A model generated the notes under the pieces. The model was not told where the DNA came from and did not search any database. It worked only from the letters and a program-made list of their open reading frames with translations. From positions 24,929,118 through 24,993,117 of the forward strand of contig NC_090280.1 in assembly GCF_037392515.1 (NCBI RefSeq): 64,000 nucleotides of DNA. Direction: 5' to 3'. The position numbers and the translations under genes were made by a program. This DNA is from Haliotis asinina (lineage: Eukaryota > Mollusca > Gastropoda > Lepetellida > Haliotidae). This document shows, one piece after another, positions 1-11,532 of the stretch (positions are counted from its first letter, which is position 1; every line of letters begins with the position of its first letter).

Positions 1-530
1 GCATGGTGGAGTTCAGTCTCTAGGACTGTGTTGTGGTAGTATATGTAGGGCATGGTGGAGTTGAGTCTCTGGGACTGTGTTGAGGTAGTGTATTTGGAGC
101 ATGGTGGAGTTGAATCTCTAGGACTGTGTTGTGGTAGTGTATGTAGGGCATGGTGGAGTTGAGTCTCTAGGACTGTGTTGTGGTGGTGTATGTAGGGCAT
201 GGTGGAGTTCAGTCTCTGGGACTGTGTTGCAGTATGTATGTGGAGCATGGTAAATGTGAGCCTGTAGGTTCTGTGTTGTGTAGGTGTGTGTTGAGCATGG
301 TGGATGTGAGTCTGTAGGTTCTGTGTTGTTGTGGTGTATTTGGAGCATGGTGGACGTGAGTCTGTAGGACTGTGTTGTGGTGGTGTATTAGGAGTGTGAT
401 TGATGTGAGTTTCTATAACTGTCTTGTTGTGGTGTATTTGGAGCATAGTGGAGTTGAGTATGTAGGACTGTGTTGTTGTGGTGTGTGGGTGGTATGGTGG
501 AGTTGAGTCTCTAGGACTGTGTTGACAGAG
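1..530. repeat. 49-bp minisatellite array, left block
   Basis: Tandem copies of a unit of about 49 bp built around the words catggtgga, gagtctctagga and ctgtgttgtggt, repeated about ten times with point changes and small indels. The array runs off the left edge of the window. It is open in one minus-strand frame because the unit length and composition avoid stops, and the resulting His/Thr/Gln/Pro-rich peptide is not a gene. The same unit forms the blocks at 40804-41866 and 43254-44520. It marks the left side of both copies of the segmental duplication, so it may have mediated the duplication. Confidence 0.95.
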
Positions 531-1119
531 TTGAGTCACTGTAGGAATGTGTACGTAGTGATTGTGTATCAAATGGAATATGTGGGGACATGCTTCTGGA
601 GTCAGGACTCTCCTGATTTCTCCCCCCACCCCATACCGCCATCCCCTACACACGCATCTCTAGGTGGAAGTAATTTGTACAAGTTATTGACAAGGACAAG
701 CCAAGGGGCCACTTGGCTCATATTTCATGCTACTCTGTTTGTCAAGCTGCTAAATAAACATCTGCTCTCTTAGGGAACATGGCTACAAGCTACAACAGGC
801 CTAAGTAATCCCCATTGAGACAATGCCATATTCATATGAATTCACAGTAGTGTTTTAAATAATGCCACACTCATAAGTCATGGATTTGTCAGTTCATGTC
901 TGAAGCTGCAAGGTTCGCTCCTTGTATCACTTCCTTTGTGACTTTATGGTGCGGAATTATTGACTCTCGGTTAAAGAGGGTTCTCTTTACACGCAACAAT
1001 ATCTCAAAAAGTTCAGGTCCCACAGTACTTTGTAATTGAAAGAGACTTCACTCCATTGTCATGGTCACACCATCGGTAAAATGGAAGTATCCGGTTTCAC
1101 CCTGTTGTCAAGCTGCCAC

Positions 1120-1905
1120 CATAATGAGAAGTAAAGTAAACAGTGTCCTGGTGAGGTAAAGGTCTTCCACACTCAGAAGGCAAATAACAGGTGACATTAT
1201 GAGAAAGATGCCTCACCATACTCAAAGGCAAATAACAGGTGTCATCATGAGGTAGAGATCTCCCCATACTCAGAAAGCAAATAACAAGTGTCATTATGAG
1301 GAAGAGGTCTCACCACTTTGAGAAGGCAAATAACAGGTTTTACTGCATAGACAACGTCTAAATAAACTGAGAAGGGAAATAATAGGTTTTACTACATAGA
1401 CAAGATCTCACCTAATTAACGAGTGAAATAACAGGTTTTACCACATAGACAAGATCACAATATATTGAGAAGGAAGGGAAATAACAGGTTTTACTACATA
1501 GACAGGGTCTCACTATACTGAGAAAGGAAATAACAGGTGATGCTGCAAAAACAATGTCGCATTATAGTGAGAAGGGAAATAACAGGTTATACTATGCAGA
1601 CAAGATCTTACCCACTGAGAAGGGAAATAACACATTTTACTATCTAGACAAGGTCTCACTACACCGAGAAAGGAACTAATAGGTTTTACTGTCTAGATAG
1701 GCTCTCACCAAACAGAAGGAAATAACAGATTTTACTGTCAAGGCAAGTTCTCACAACTCCAAGAAGCAAAGTAACAGGATTTACTGTCAAGACAAGGTCT
1801 TACCACACTGAGAATGGAAATAAAAGCGTTTCCCACCACACTAAGATGGGAAATAAGGGGATCTATTGCATAGACGAGATCTCACCATTGGGAAGTAATG
1901 AGATT
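1120..1905. repeat. Degenerate ~60-bp tandem repeat
   Basis: About a dozen degenerate copies of a unit reading roughly gagaagggaaataacagg, ttttactacatagacaag and gtctcac. Copy 2 of the segmental duplication lacks about one unit here (near 1378-1427), as expected of slippage or unequal exchange in a tandem array. No coding capacity. Confidence 0.85.
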
Positions 1906-1960
1906 CATGAATAAATAAAAATTCAACACTGTCATCATCCAGTGCATGTTTTATTTGTTA

Positions 1961-2136
1961 AAGTGAGTGAGTTTTCATATGCCAAACTTTGCAATATTCC
2001 AGCAATACTAAATCAGGGACACCAGAAATGTGCTTCACACATTACACCATTGTGGGGAATTGAATGTGATTTTCTGTCGCAACCAACTCATGCTTTAACT
2101 ACTAGGCTACCCCACGGCTCCTATATTTGTTGAAGC
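1961..2136 (-). mobile_element. tRNA-derived SINE, family A (degenerate)
   Basis: Read on the minus strand it has a gtagcctagtag box-A-like word near its 5' end and ends in a (CTCA)n tail, seen as gtgagtgag on the plus strand. The B-box region is degenerate. The same old insertion is present in copy 2 at 46188-46361, so it predates the segmental duplication. Confidence 0.75.
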
Positions 2137-3781
2137 CATTGTTCAGTTGACATCTCAAGTGCAGAACGGCTATTCACATGCGATTTGCCAAGGGTTTATT
2201 TTTCAAATAAAATTGAGTTTGTAAAGAAGGTGGAGAGCACACCATGAAAAGTCACTCTGAAATCGCATTGGCCTTCATACATAGTGCTCTGAAAGCTGAG
2301 GAAATACTAATGTCAGCTTGATGAATTTACATGACAGTATCATCAAAATACGTTTTACATTTTCATACCACCAACTGAGAAATACTTTCTGATATAAAAT
2401 CAAGTTAAGCTTCAACCTGTCGTTTTGTACTAACACAGTGCAGTATAACAAACTTCTAGAAATGACTTTCATAAAATAGCCTGGATAATGGGTGCATGCA
2501 CATGGTTTTCTGTTCAAGTTACTGCAAAAAGCTATATGTAGTGGATGAAACCAGCTTTAAGCTTCATGACCCAAAATATCCTGTCTCTTAAAGAAATAAC
2601 GGCAGGTGATAACTGATGAAAGGAACGTCTTGAGCAACTTTCAATACGTTACCTTGACCTTTCAGCATTCAGTGAAACATTTCCCATCAACAACCCATGC
2701 TCTCAGGTAGAAATTTATGAACTGCCTTTCATTTCCCAACAAGGAAACATTGTATTACTTTAAACAGTGTTTGTATGGTTTGGAGGCATTTAGTCCTATC
2801 ATGTTAAACCGGGGATGTCAAAAGAAATTGGTGGAATAGAGCATTATAACCTCTGTAGCATTCACTAGCAGGTAAGATATTCATTAGCAGGTACTTGCAG
2901 ATCATATTTTGTGTATCAGCTGACATTAATTAAAATTTAGATTTTGTAAAATTGTGCGGTTATATCAATGTTTCATAAATAAATCCCACAGGTAGCCTAA
3001 TGACTTTTATGCTACTACGGTTAAGAGGGTTCAAGTTAGTCAGTTGGCAAAAACAGTATGTCTCACAAACAATACCTCGTTATGAATGATCATTGAGAAC
3101 ATGAAGAAATATCGCTTCGATAAAATGATCAATAATATAAGTATATGACAAATCATATCATATGACACAACATAGCTGGGTTGTGAAGACTATATACCTT
3201 GTGAAATAGTGAATAATTTGATTTTGTGTTAAACCCAGACCCCTTTTGTTGGCCCAGTCTTATTATTATCGACAAAAAAATCCATAAAATTTTTCCTGCT
3301 CAAAAATATAATCCTAATGTTACGATATATGGGTGCAAGACTTCAACTATGCAAGGGCACTTTGTTCAAACTAAAACATCGGTATCTATTCTCAGAGACC
3401 TCAAACGATATTTGCATTAGAAATCAATGCTTCACGCACCATGGTGAATGTAAACTTGAAAAACAATGTCTTTGAAAAATGCTTTGACTGGTGATTTTAC
3501 CCATCCATCCCCATGCCTTTAGGTTTTCTGAGGACAAAAAACTGTAAAACAGAAATTGTAATTGGTTTGGCCCAACGTACAGAAAATGTGCATTTGTGAA
3601 ACCATTCCTTAAAGACATTTAACTTTACCTTACCCCGATAACAGTTCATATACACCTATAGGGAGAAGCACTTTGTTCTTTTATCTGTTTTGCAAGGATT
3701 ATTGCACCTGCCTGGTTAAAGCAGGTAATACTGCACAGGTAAGTGATCACTGTCACACTGCTACGCTGCACCACTACTGCC

Positions 3782-6700
3782 GCGGCGGCGGAGCCGTGAG
3801 TGGCGGGTGACTGACATGAGTCTGAATTAGTGTGAGTGAAAGAATGGTGACCCGATTCATGATAACCCATGAAAACACCCCGACTAGTATACGTTACCAC
3901 ATACCATCATTAGCGCATGATGTTAGCTCGAACAGCAGTAATAGTATCCAAACTGCAACACAACCAGTGCAAGACCGTCAATTACAAGACATCTGTTAGC
4001 TTTGTAAAGCAAAATAATTGCAAAGTCATATTTCATCGCATACCTAGCATGGGAAATAGAACTTTAAAAAGCTTTATGATAAAAAGCAGTTTTTCATTGC
4101 TGGAAAAGGCTATTTTCACATTCGACTTCGATGGCACAAATGAGTGATGTCTATGTGGATATTGGAATAGAAAAATAAAGGCCCCGAATGTATTAAAACA
4201 ATAATATAATATGTTATTGGATTAATCTGGTAAGAAGCGCCTTGAGCACCTGCCGTCCTTTCTTGTGTAGTTTCACATCAAGATTTGAGAATAATAACAC
4301 TAGGAGATGGAAAATCATTTTAAAGTGAAGTTTAGTTCAAATATGTAGCGCACTAATATATTTATGAAGAATGACGGTCACCGTAGAATGTTGTTGGTGC
4401 TATTTAATTTTATCATAGTGCATTCTTACTCTTAAGAGAGCGAAGTTCAATTTTTCATGATTTTGTTTTGGAATAAGTGAGTTTACAAAACTCGCTGTAG
4501 GGTATATGTGTTACAGGGAATGTGTGAAACCATGGATTTCCCTAAAAGAGTCAGTGGTTTAGTGAAATAGTTATGATTTCAGGTATTCCCCGAAGTTTCA
4601 TGGGGTTTTATGAAATTATTGCTTTTCATGCTGTTCCATGACATATATTCCCCGTTAGGATATCAGTGAATGCGTGAAATTAATTATTGTAGCTTAAAAC
4701 TGTATTGTTGAGTCTCATTTCATCCCTCAGATGTTAGGAACTTAAAACTTTGACAATGTAACGATGACCCTTTTGACTAATTACTTCTTTGAGTCGGGGT
4801 ACCAGATTAATTTTCTCGCGGCTTTACTGTTGAGTCTCATTTCATTTCTTAGGTCTTAGGAGTTGAAAACATTAACTTTTTTCTGATGACACTAAGTTAA
4901 GTTGAGAGAGGGAAATCGTCAGGTTTCCATAATATTCCAGTTGATTTTTTGAGAAATGGCACATGTATAGATTATCTTCATAATCTGTTTTCTACGTGTT
5001 ATGAGACTGGCCATGTACCTCCCAGCTGGGTACAGGGAATCAAAAGTAAAAGTAAATGAAAATGTGCCAAATGTTGTTCCGTGTGCCACTAGCAGTGCGT
5101 CCTTTAAACAACACTACAATGTCTATTTTGGAATTCTTCGGTGTACCTACTCGACAAATGTTGCATTCTCTTCATACTGGTCTGGCATTTCTCTCACACT
5201 TGATGTGCGTCAGCATAATCCACGGTATTCATTGCCGAACATCCTGGCAAATATCTCAACCATCAAATGCATTTTGTTTTCAGAAATCTTCATACTGATT
5301 GAGTTTTGCATTTTACACAAAAAGAAGGCCTCACCATGAATAATGTTACGTAAGTGTGTAAATACATTCTGTATTTTCCATCAAATGCATGCACTCTTGC
5401 ACTGAGTTGACGCATATTGGAGTTAATGTAGAGTATGTAAACCTTCAGACCTTACTGACAGCTTAACCATCATTATCATGGCCATCAGCACAACCATGTC
5501 TGCTTGTAATTGATCTTACAGTAAGGCTGGTTCGCCACGGAAGTTTAACACTGTGTTGGTAGATGTTGTTTTCTTACCATACATATAATATGAAACAGAT
5601 CTCCCTGACAGTCAGTCGAGTGGGGCCGAGTTTTTTTCATAAATGAATTAGCGACAATTGTGTATCAAAATTTTACAGATGGTATTTAGTTGCATTCAGA
5701 TATTGTTTAGACATTCTTGCTCTAGTTTCCTGATAATGTCATCATGTTCTCGAGTACAGTGAAGTTTCTACAAAAATAGATTGCTTGAAATGTCTGCTCA
5801 GTGTAAATACTACTAAAACAAAAGCCTGGTCGTAAAGAATGGCGGTAAATTGTCCAAATCAGAAAAGTATATTTGCACAACGTAGAATACGTAGCTGTTG
5901 TCAACCGATGTACATTTTGAAGAGTCCATTTTGCAAATAAGTTATCCAGGTATTCACAGTGGCAATAGGTTTTAATGGACATTTACAGACGTTTAGAGAA
6001 ACTGGGCAATGTAAATTTCAAAACATTTTAAAGATATGCTAGACAAACACAAAAACCAGTTATTTAAAAGACTCTGTACTATAGGCCTATGACCTCTCCA
6101 ATAAATGGAATAAAAGAGTTAGGTTGTGGATAATATTTTCTGACTATACATGTAGTAGACAGAAAGGACTTAGTTAAAATGTCTTCGACCCTCGTACAGC
6201 GGCTGAGCAGGTCGGCTGACCATCACCACTGTTGCGCTGCCTGGTCGTTGCTGCTCTTTCATGCAATTGTATAAACGTCGAATACAGTGTTGTGTGTCCA
6301 CTTTGGGCCATCTGTTTTTGCAGAGTGACATCCCAAAACTATACCAGTCCGAGATATATGGAGTACAAGAAGAGTCATTCCCATACAACAGGAAGTGGAT
6401 GCACTCAACCTGTGTGTGTCTCCTACATTGAGTATCATTCAGTCGTCGAATGTGTGTATCCCTGCATCGAGTTGACGCTCAAGTAAAGGGTATTTCATTC
6501 TTACTGTCAGCAACATTAAACTGCTACGTCTGAAAATGTTAGTGTGCTATTTTTATGTCTGAAAATGTTAGTGTGCCAGTTACATCAGGAATACTTACGG
6601 ATCACTCCACTGTACATAACCCACACAGCCTCGATCATGGCGTTGATGCGTCATCAGCGGTCCTGGTTATCATAAACTGCACGAGACTGTTGTTTAGTGT

Positions 6701-6928
6701 TGTGCTGCCGAATGTCCCTGTGGACAAAAGGCCCATAGGACGGAAAAACGCCATGTAGGGCAAAACCTCGAACACTCCAAATGAATTATGAAGATTGTTT
6801 GTTATTCAAATATTTTCAACCGACATCCCGTACATAATGAGCACCAATGAGCACTACCATAAACTGGGTACATTACAAGTTGGATACGATGGATACAGAA
6901 GAGGCACACTTCACATTCTCACATTCTG
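3782..6928. other. Intergenic, no supported gene
   Basis: AT-rich sequence with only short open frames that have no recognisable domain, no consistent splice sites and no long codon-biased stretch. It contains a diverged tandem duplication of about 130 bp (4696-4765 and 4826-4893, both starting near tgagtctcatttcat) and a short repeat of tctgaaaatgttagtgtg at 6530-6575. Confidence 0.6.
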
Positions 6929-7170
6929 GAGTGAGTGAGTGAGTTAATTATACGCTGCACTCAGCTGTATGGCGCCGGTTTGTAAACAATCAAATCTGAA
7001 CCAGACAATCCAGTCCTCAACAGTATGAACATCGATCCGCGCGATTGGGAACCGATCACATATGTCAACTAAGTCATCGAGTCTGACCACCCGATCCCGT
7101 TAGTCGCCTTTTATGTGGCAAGCATTGGTTGCTGAAGGCCTAGTCTACTATTATGGATAACATTAATGGT
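6929..7170 (-). mobile_element. SINE, family B
   Basis: Reads gtgagtgagtgag, then a body with ctgaccacccgatcccgtta and gttgctgaaggcc on the plus strand, so the element is on the minus strand with a (CTCA)n 3' tail. Same family as the dated insertion at 45302-45569. It is slightly shortened at its 5' end. Confidence 0.85.
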
Positions 7171-7177
7171 TCTCGTC

Positions 7178-7233
7178 ACTATATACCTGAAATATTGCCG
7201 ATGTGACGGTAAATTTTAAATCACTCACTCACA
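7178..7233 (+). mobile_element. LINE/SINE 3'-end fragment
   Basis: Plus-strand fragment containing gaaatattgccgatgtgacg and ending in cactcactcac. This matches the 3' end of the LINE at 62289-64000 read on its own strand. It is probably a severely 5'-truncated LINE copy lying tail to tail with the preceding SINE. Confidence 0.65.
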
Positions 7234-8909
7234 TATTAATTCAGGTTACACGTTGTATCTAATCACATCTATTCGAATTAATTAACAGAACATTGCGAGA
7301 GTAATTAAACGGTATAATCCCCAAAAATGGCAGTCTCCAGATGACGTAATTAGGGCGGTGTTATAATCCACTTTTTGAAGAAAATGTATGGCAGTTTGAC
7401 TAGGGTCAGTTTGGCCATACTTTTAAGTGACCCACGGAAATCGCACTGTCAGGATTGGGAAAGCTACCATCACTAACTGGGACTAACTGGTCTGTGTGAA
7501 AATGATATTATGTTAATTAATCCTGTGTGAAAATGAAATAAGGTTAGGTAAGCCTTAATTAATCCATTGCTACCTACGTGATCAATTGCTACTTGGGTAG
7601 TTTAATCCTAATGCCCATCTAATGATTAAGAACACAGTGTGTTTGTTTACACTTTCTAAGTTTGGACAGGATAGGGTTATGAACACTCAGTTTCTGTACA
7701 CACGGAGACAGGAAATGTCTCGTTTTTTGTATTTTATTTTCTTGTAACATTGAGAGAAGAAAATATGACTGCCATAAATACTTGTTAGTCAGTATTTTGG
7801 TCACACATAAGTAATATGAAGGCAGAGAAATGTGAAATTTTAGATGGAAGGAAAGCAGGTGGGGATTTGATTCTGGGTGGTTACACATGTAAACGTAGGA
7901 AGGGATGATTGACAAGGTATCATTGATCAATTTAGTCGATCCGTTTTATTAGCCCACTCAAGTCCAGTGAGTAATGCATTCCCTATCAGTTAAGCTATGT
8001 GAACAGCAACTGCTAAAAATCGGACCAAATCCGTTAAACAGCTCAGAGTATTACATAAAAATACATCTCAAAGTACAGGATAAAAAAAGGTCTGAAAATA
8101 TTGAATAAGTATGAACCTCAAAGTGTCAGTTGAGGAAACATTTCAGACACATTCATCTTTAATATGAAAAACAATGTATGGCCATTTTGAGTTTTTATGT
8201 GGTCATTTTGACTTTTTGATACGGCCATTTTGACAAAGGGTTGTGGTCATTTTGACGTATTTATGTGGCCTCCTTGACTAGGGTCAGTGTGGCCATTTTT
8301 TTCGTGTGGCCATTTTGACCTGTTCCCGTTCCCGCATGTTTGGGGGTTTTGTCCAGAAGGTCCTCATTTGAGGTAAGGGGTTTTTGTCCTAGGGCGCTTT
8401 GTCAACAGGGTGATTGTCATACAATTCGTTTAACAACTTAACCACTTGGGAATCTAGTAAGTATCACCTAATATTGTCACAAAACATGTACCAGTGTTGG
8501 AAAATGAAAGTGTTCATATTATAATGAAAATTTGTGTTATTTGTGATCAATATTCCAAACATTATATGATAATGTAATTAACAACATGTCACGTGGAAAC
8601 TATCCATATGAATAACACAACCATTCCACAATATAAACACCAATCATGAACAGCTAAACGATTTAAACCATTGCTGCATATCATTTCAACTTACGGTAAT
8701 GTAAATTAACCTTTTTCGTCAGATGTATTACGCAAAAATGTAAGAAACAACTTTTCTAAATATAGTGAAACTAACATAACCGGCCTAAATCGAATTCGTT
8801 AAGTGCGGAAACCAATTTGTATTCGTGATGCTACCAATAATCCATAATCATGTGATTACGTAGATGCTTTACAGAGTCTTGTTACACATTTTAGATCTTC
8901 TGCTGTGAA
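7234..8909. other. Intergenic with degenerate short repeats
   Basis: No gene seen. 8174-8325 repeats a unit near gtggccattttgac about seven times with variable spacing. 8332-8405 (gggttttgtcc, ctcatttg and ttttgtcct) is repeated in inverted orientation at about 23270-23345, so it belongs to an unnamed dispersed repeat. Confidence 0.6.
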
Positions 8910-9871
8910 CTAGAATGAACAGCAATACCTCCCCACGTGTTTGGGATCAGACAACACACAGAGGATGTCTAAAAATGAAACCCAGATGGCACCTTCTCTT
9001 CTTGGCCACTTGAACTGATGGGCAACCTTGAAAGACGTCTTTTCCATGAAGGAGATTAAACAGTCACATTCAGATAGGTCCACGTTTGGTTTGGCCAGTA
9101 TACCATTTCTGTTGGTATAGAGATGCGACATAACTGGCCTCGTTGACAGTAAGGGTCATCTCCTTTCGTGTTTTCAGGATCAGCAGGTAGATTAGCGGCA
9201 GAATCTGATCCAGAGGTTCCAAGAGTAACATCTTTTGGAGTGTATCTCAGCTTCATGTATATCATGTGTGGATTTGCTGGATGCCGTGCCTTTTCCAGTC
9301 AGCGTGATACTTGCTATCTAAGAACAGCATGCAATAACATGATGTTGTTCTAGAAAGGATAACTCCCGAAGATACGCCAACAACTGCATGGACATGTTAC
9401 TTTTAAGGTGTTGACAGTCTTTGTGAGATCCTGAAGTTCTTCCCTTATTGGAGCAACGTCCTCAGCATTCAGGAAGTCGGAGTTATGGGATGAGCCTCTT
9501 GAAAGCATAAACTGTTCTAGCGTTGTGAAATCCATCATCAGACGCGAAGACATAGCTCTGGTGGGCCAGATCACAATCAGAAATGCAGCATGCTACAATG
9601 GGATGGAGAGTCACCATATCTGCATTCCAGTAGGCCTTTTGAACCTCATCGGCACATGAACAAGTAAAAGTTTGAGAAAGGTCCATATGAATGCTTTGTA
9701 CTGGTCCTTAATTTTACAGATGTGGGTAAGAAATTCACAATTTTCCTTTTGAAACGTTTCAGTGAAGTCTGATATGTTCATATCATTCTTGATGACTTGT
9801 ATCCTTTTCTTTCCATCCTCACGTGATACCCTTTGCCGCGTCTTACATGTTAGTTTGTCATCCTTTGACAT
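8910..9871 (-). pseudogene. Decayed transposase-like gene of a dispersed family
   Basis: Minus-strand fragments in different frames line up in order as pieces of one protein. First comes a lysine-rich part with ICKIKDQYKAF (about 9690-9730). Then follows MDLSQTF with YWNADMVTLHPIV and SYVFASDDGFHN (9683-9520), then a piece with EDVAPIREELQDL (about 9460-9420), and finally FKWPRREGAIW with DILCVLSDP (about 8940-9020). From memory this resembles a large family of unnamed transposon-like proteins in fish, cnidarians and molluscs, with a conserved acidic MDFSENY-type block and a C-terminal FxWPxxxD motif. Frame changes and stops between blocks show it is dead. Family assignment is by recall, and the segment order supports it. 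Confidence 0.45.
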
Positions 9872-10062
9872 GCTTAGTTCTGCCAGGTATTTGTCTGGTT
9901 CTTCTGCTCTAACCGTTGTGCCCTTGTAACCGTGGCAGAACAGAAACTACAGAGCAAACTTTTGTCTGCTAAAACATGTCCCCAGTCTTTACTTCACGAG
10001 AGTGACACAAGGAGACGTAGAACACCTAACCTCATAGCTGGCATCAATACACTATACTAACT

Positions 10063-10386
10063 ATGATTACACGATGCCATTTAGAAAGTGGTCAAATGCA
10101 ACATATGTCATATTTGGGATTTCACTTTCTTAGTAAAGTACAAATTCTAGTACATTTTTCGGTTGATTCCCATCCGGGATTCGAACCCGCACCCTCAGAG
10201 TCAGGCACCTAATCGCCAGCACACAAAGTCAGCCGCCTAGCCCGCTCAGCCACCGCGACTTCCACAAAATGAAAGTCGGACAACTGGTAGTCTAGACTGC
10301 GTACTTTGTGTACCCCTCTGACGAGTGTAAATTGGCACGGCTCCCACGGCCGAAAGCTATGATTACACGATGCCATTTAGAAAGCT
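10063..10386 (-). mobile_element. tRNA-Leu-type SINE (family L)
   Basis: On the minus strand it carries gcggtggctgagcgggcta (A-box region) and gggttcgaatcccg (B box) about 60 bases apart, resembling a tRNA-Leu gene, followed by a body with gaaatcccaaatatgaca and an end at ggcatcgtgtaatca. A 28-bp copy of the 3' end (10357-10386) lies upstream of the 5' end, so the unit is bounded by direct repeats. 3' fragments of the same family sit in the retrotransposon at 15136-15173 and 21211-21361. Confidence 0.75.
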
Positions 10387-10884
10387 AGGGCGTGATCCGT
10401 TTAAAAATCTAAAGTTTTATTATGGTATGTAATTACGTTACCAAATCTCAACTACACTTAAATTCTGTCAAGGGCTCCATATCATAAAAACGTTGCAGGC
10501 AAATATTTTGGAATAATGAGTGGTTGACTTTAGGAAGTCAAAAAACTTTACCTGCAGTGGGTTTCGACTCCAAAACTCATCCACAATATGTGAACTTCCT
10601 TTGCTTCAGTTTTGCATACAGACAATCGAATATGGCAGAAATTGGAACAAATATGAACGGATCATCTACAACTAACATTGTAAAGGGGAAAGAATCAATG
10701 CATACCACCGAAAATACTGACATGAATTTATTTCATGGTATTGTAGGCTGCAGAATGTAAACCACATCAAACGGTTTGAATATGAACGTTTATTTCATTA
10801 TAGACATTAGAGTGAATGGTTAGTCAGTATGCTACTACATTGCAACAATATGAGTTTCACTTGAAGTTGTGAATTAGTGACAAC

Positions 10885-11439
10885 TGTTATGGTTAAGAAA
10901 GGTGTAAGAAATCCCCTGTGAACCAGCAAAACAGAACAAACATTGTATTATTTAGCAACGAGAGACAGTAAGTTATACAAAGTCAAAAGTCAACTTCACA
11001 ATGCTGATTACAAAATTCAATACAAATGAGACAAAATCTAAGGCAATGGGTCACAAGATATTATATAGCAAACTCACCAAAGTCTTAGTGTGAGAGAGAA
11101 ATCAACTATGCAGAATGTAAACAGCAGATAATGTAGATTCAGGCGTTGACAGATTTTGATGATCAAGTGTTGGCAGTGATATCCTCCAGTTATGTGAATG
11201 CGTGTCTGTGTGTGTCAACCCACGGCAACTTGCCTTTATATATACTTTTAGTCATTTCCCGAAAGTTCGGGCACTACTGCCATCTCCAACACCGTAGAAT
11301 GGTCTTGAAACAGTCTCCCGGAAGTAAACAAACAGAAAACCAAGAGCAGATATTTTCCGGAAAACACTAAACATTGTGACCCAATAATAATTATTTCTTA
11401 GTTAACAACAAAATAGACAGAAAATACATACTCGTAGCA
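10885..11439 (-). repeat. Solo LTR related to the 15-22 kb retrotransposon
   Basis: Its reverse complement starts tgctacgag and ends ccataaca, matching the TG...CA ends and sharing long blocks with the LTRs at 15037-15674 and 21754-22381, for example the gtgacccattgccttaga block and the ttttgctggttcacagggg block. It is flanked by caac on both sides (10881-10884 and 11440-11443), a 4-bp target-site duplication. No internal region adjoins it, so it is a recombination remnant. It carries a tatatata promoter-like string on its own strand. Confidence 0.85.
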
Positions 11440-11452
11440 CAACTAATATATA

Positions 11453-11486
11453 CACCTGGACTTTAATTAAACACACACACACATAT

Positions 11487-11532
<46 letters not shown>

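Larger units (their letters stand above)
1..3781 (+). repeat. Segmental duplication, copy 1
   Basis: This stretch is nearly identical base for base to about 43996-48031 in the same orientation. By eye there are roughly one to three differences per 100 bases outside the satellite. Homology stops abruptly after ccactactgcc at 3781, where this copy continues into a GCC/GCGG-rich string. It contains the satellite, a degenerate tandem repeat at 1120-1900, an old SINE at 1961-2136 and AT-rich sequence from 2137 to 3781 in which I see no gene. The short open frames here recur in copy 2 only because the DNA is duplicated. No coding signal such as splice sites or a domain is visible. Confidence 0.93.

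Noticed and set aside
5001..5339. 112-codon plus-strand frame
   Set aside because: Overlaps another open frame in a different phase, no recognisable domain and no supporting exon signals.
10163..10265. A functional tRNA-Leu gene
   Set aside because: The A and B boxes are tRNA-like, but the acceptor stem does not close and the sequence continues into a SINE body found elsewhere in the window.
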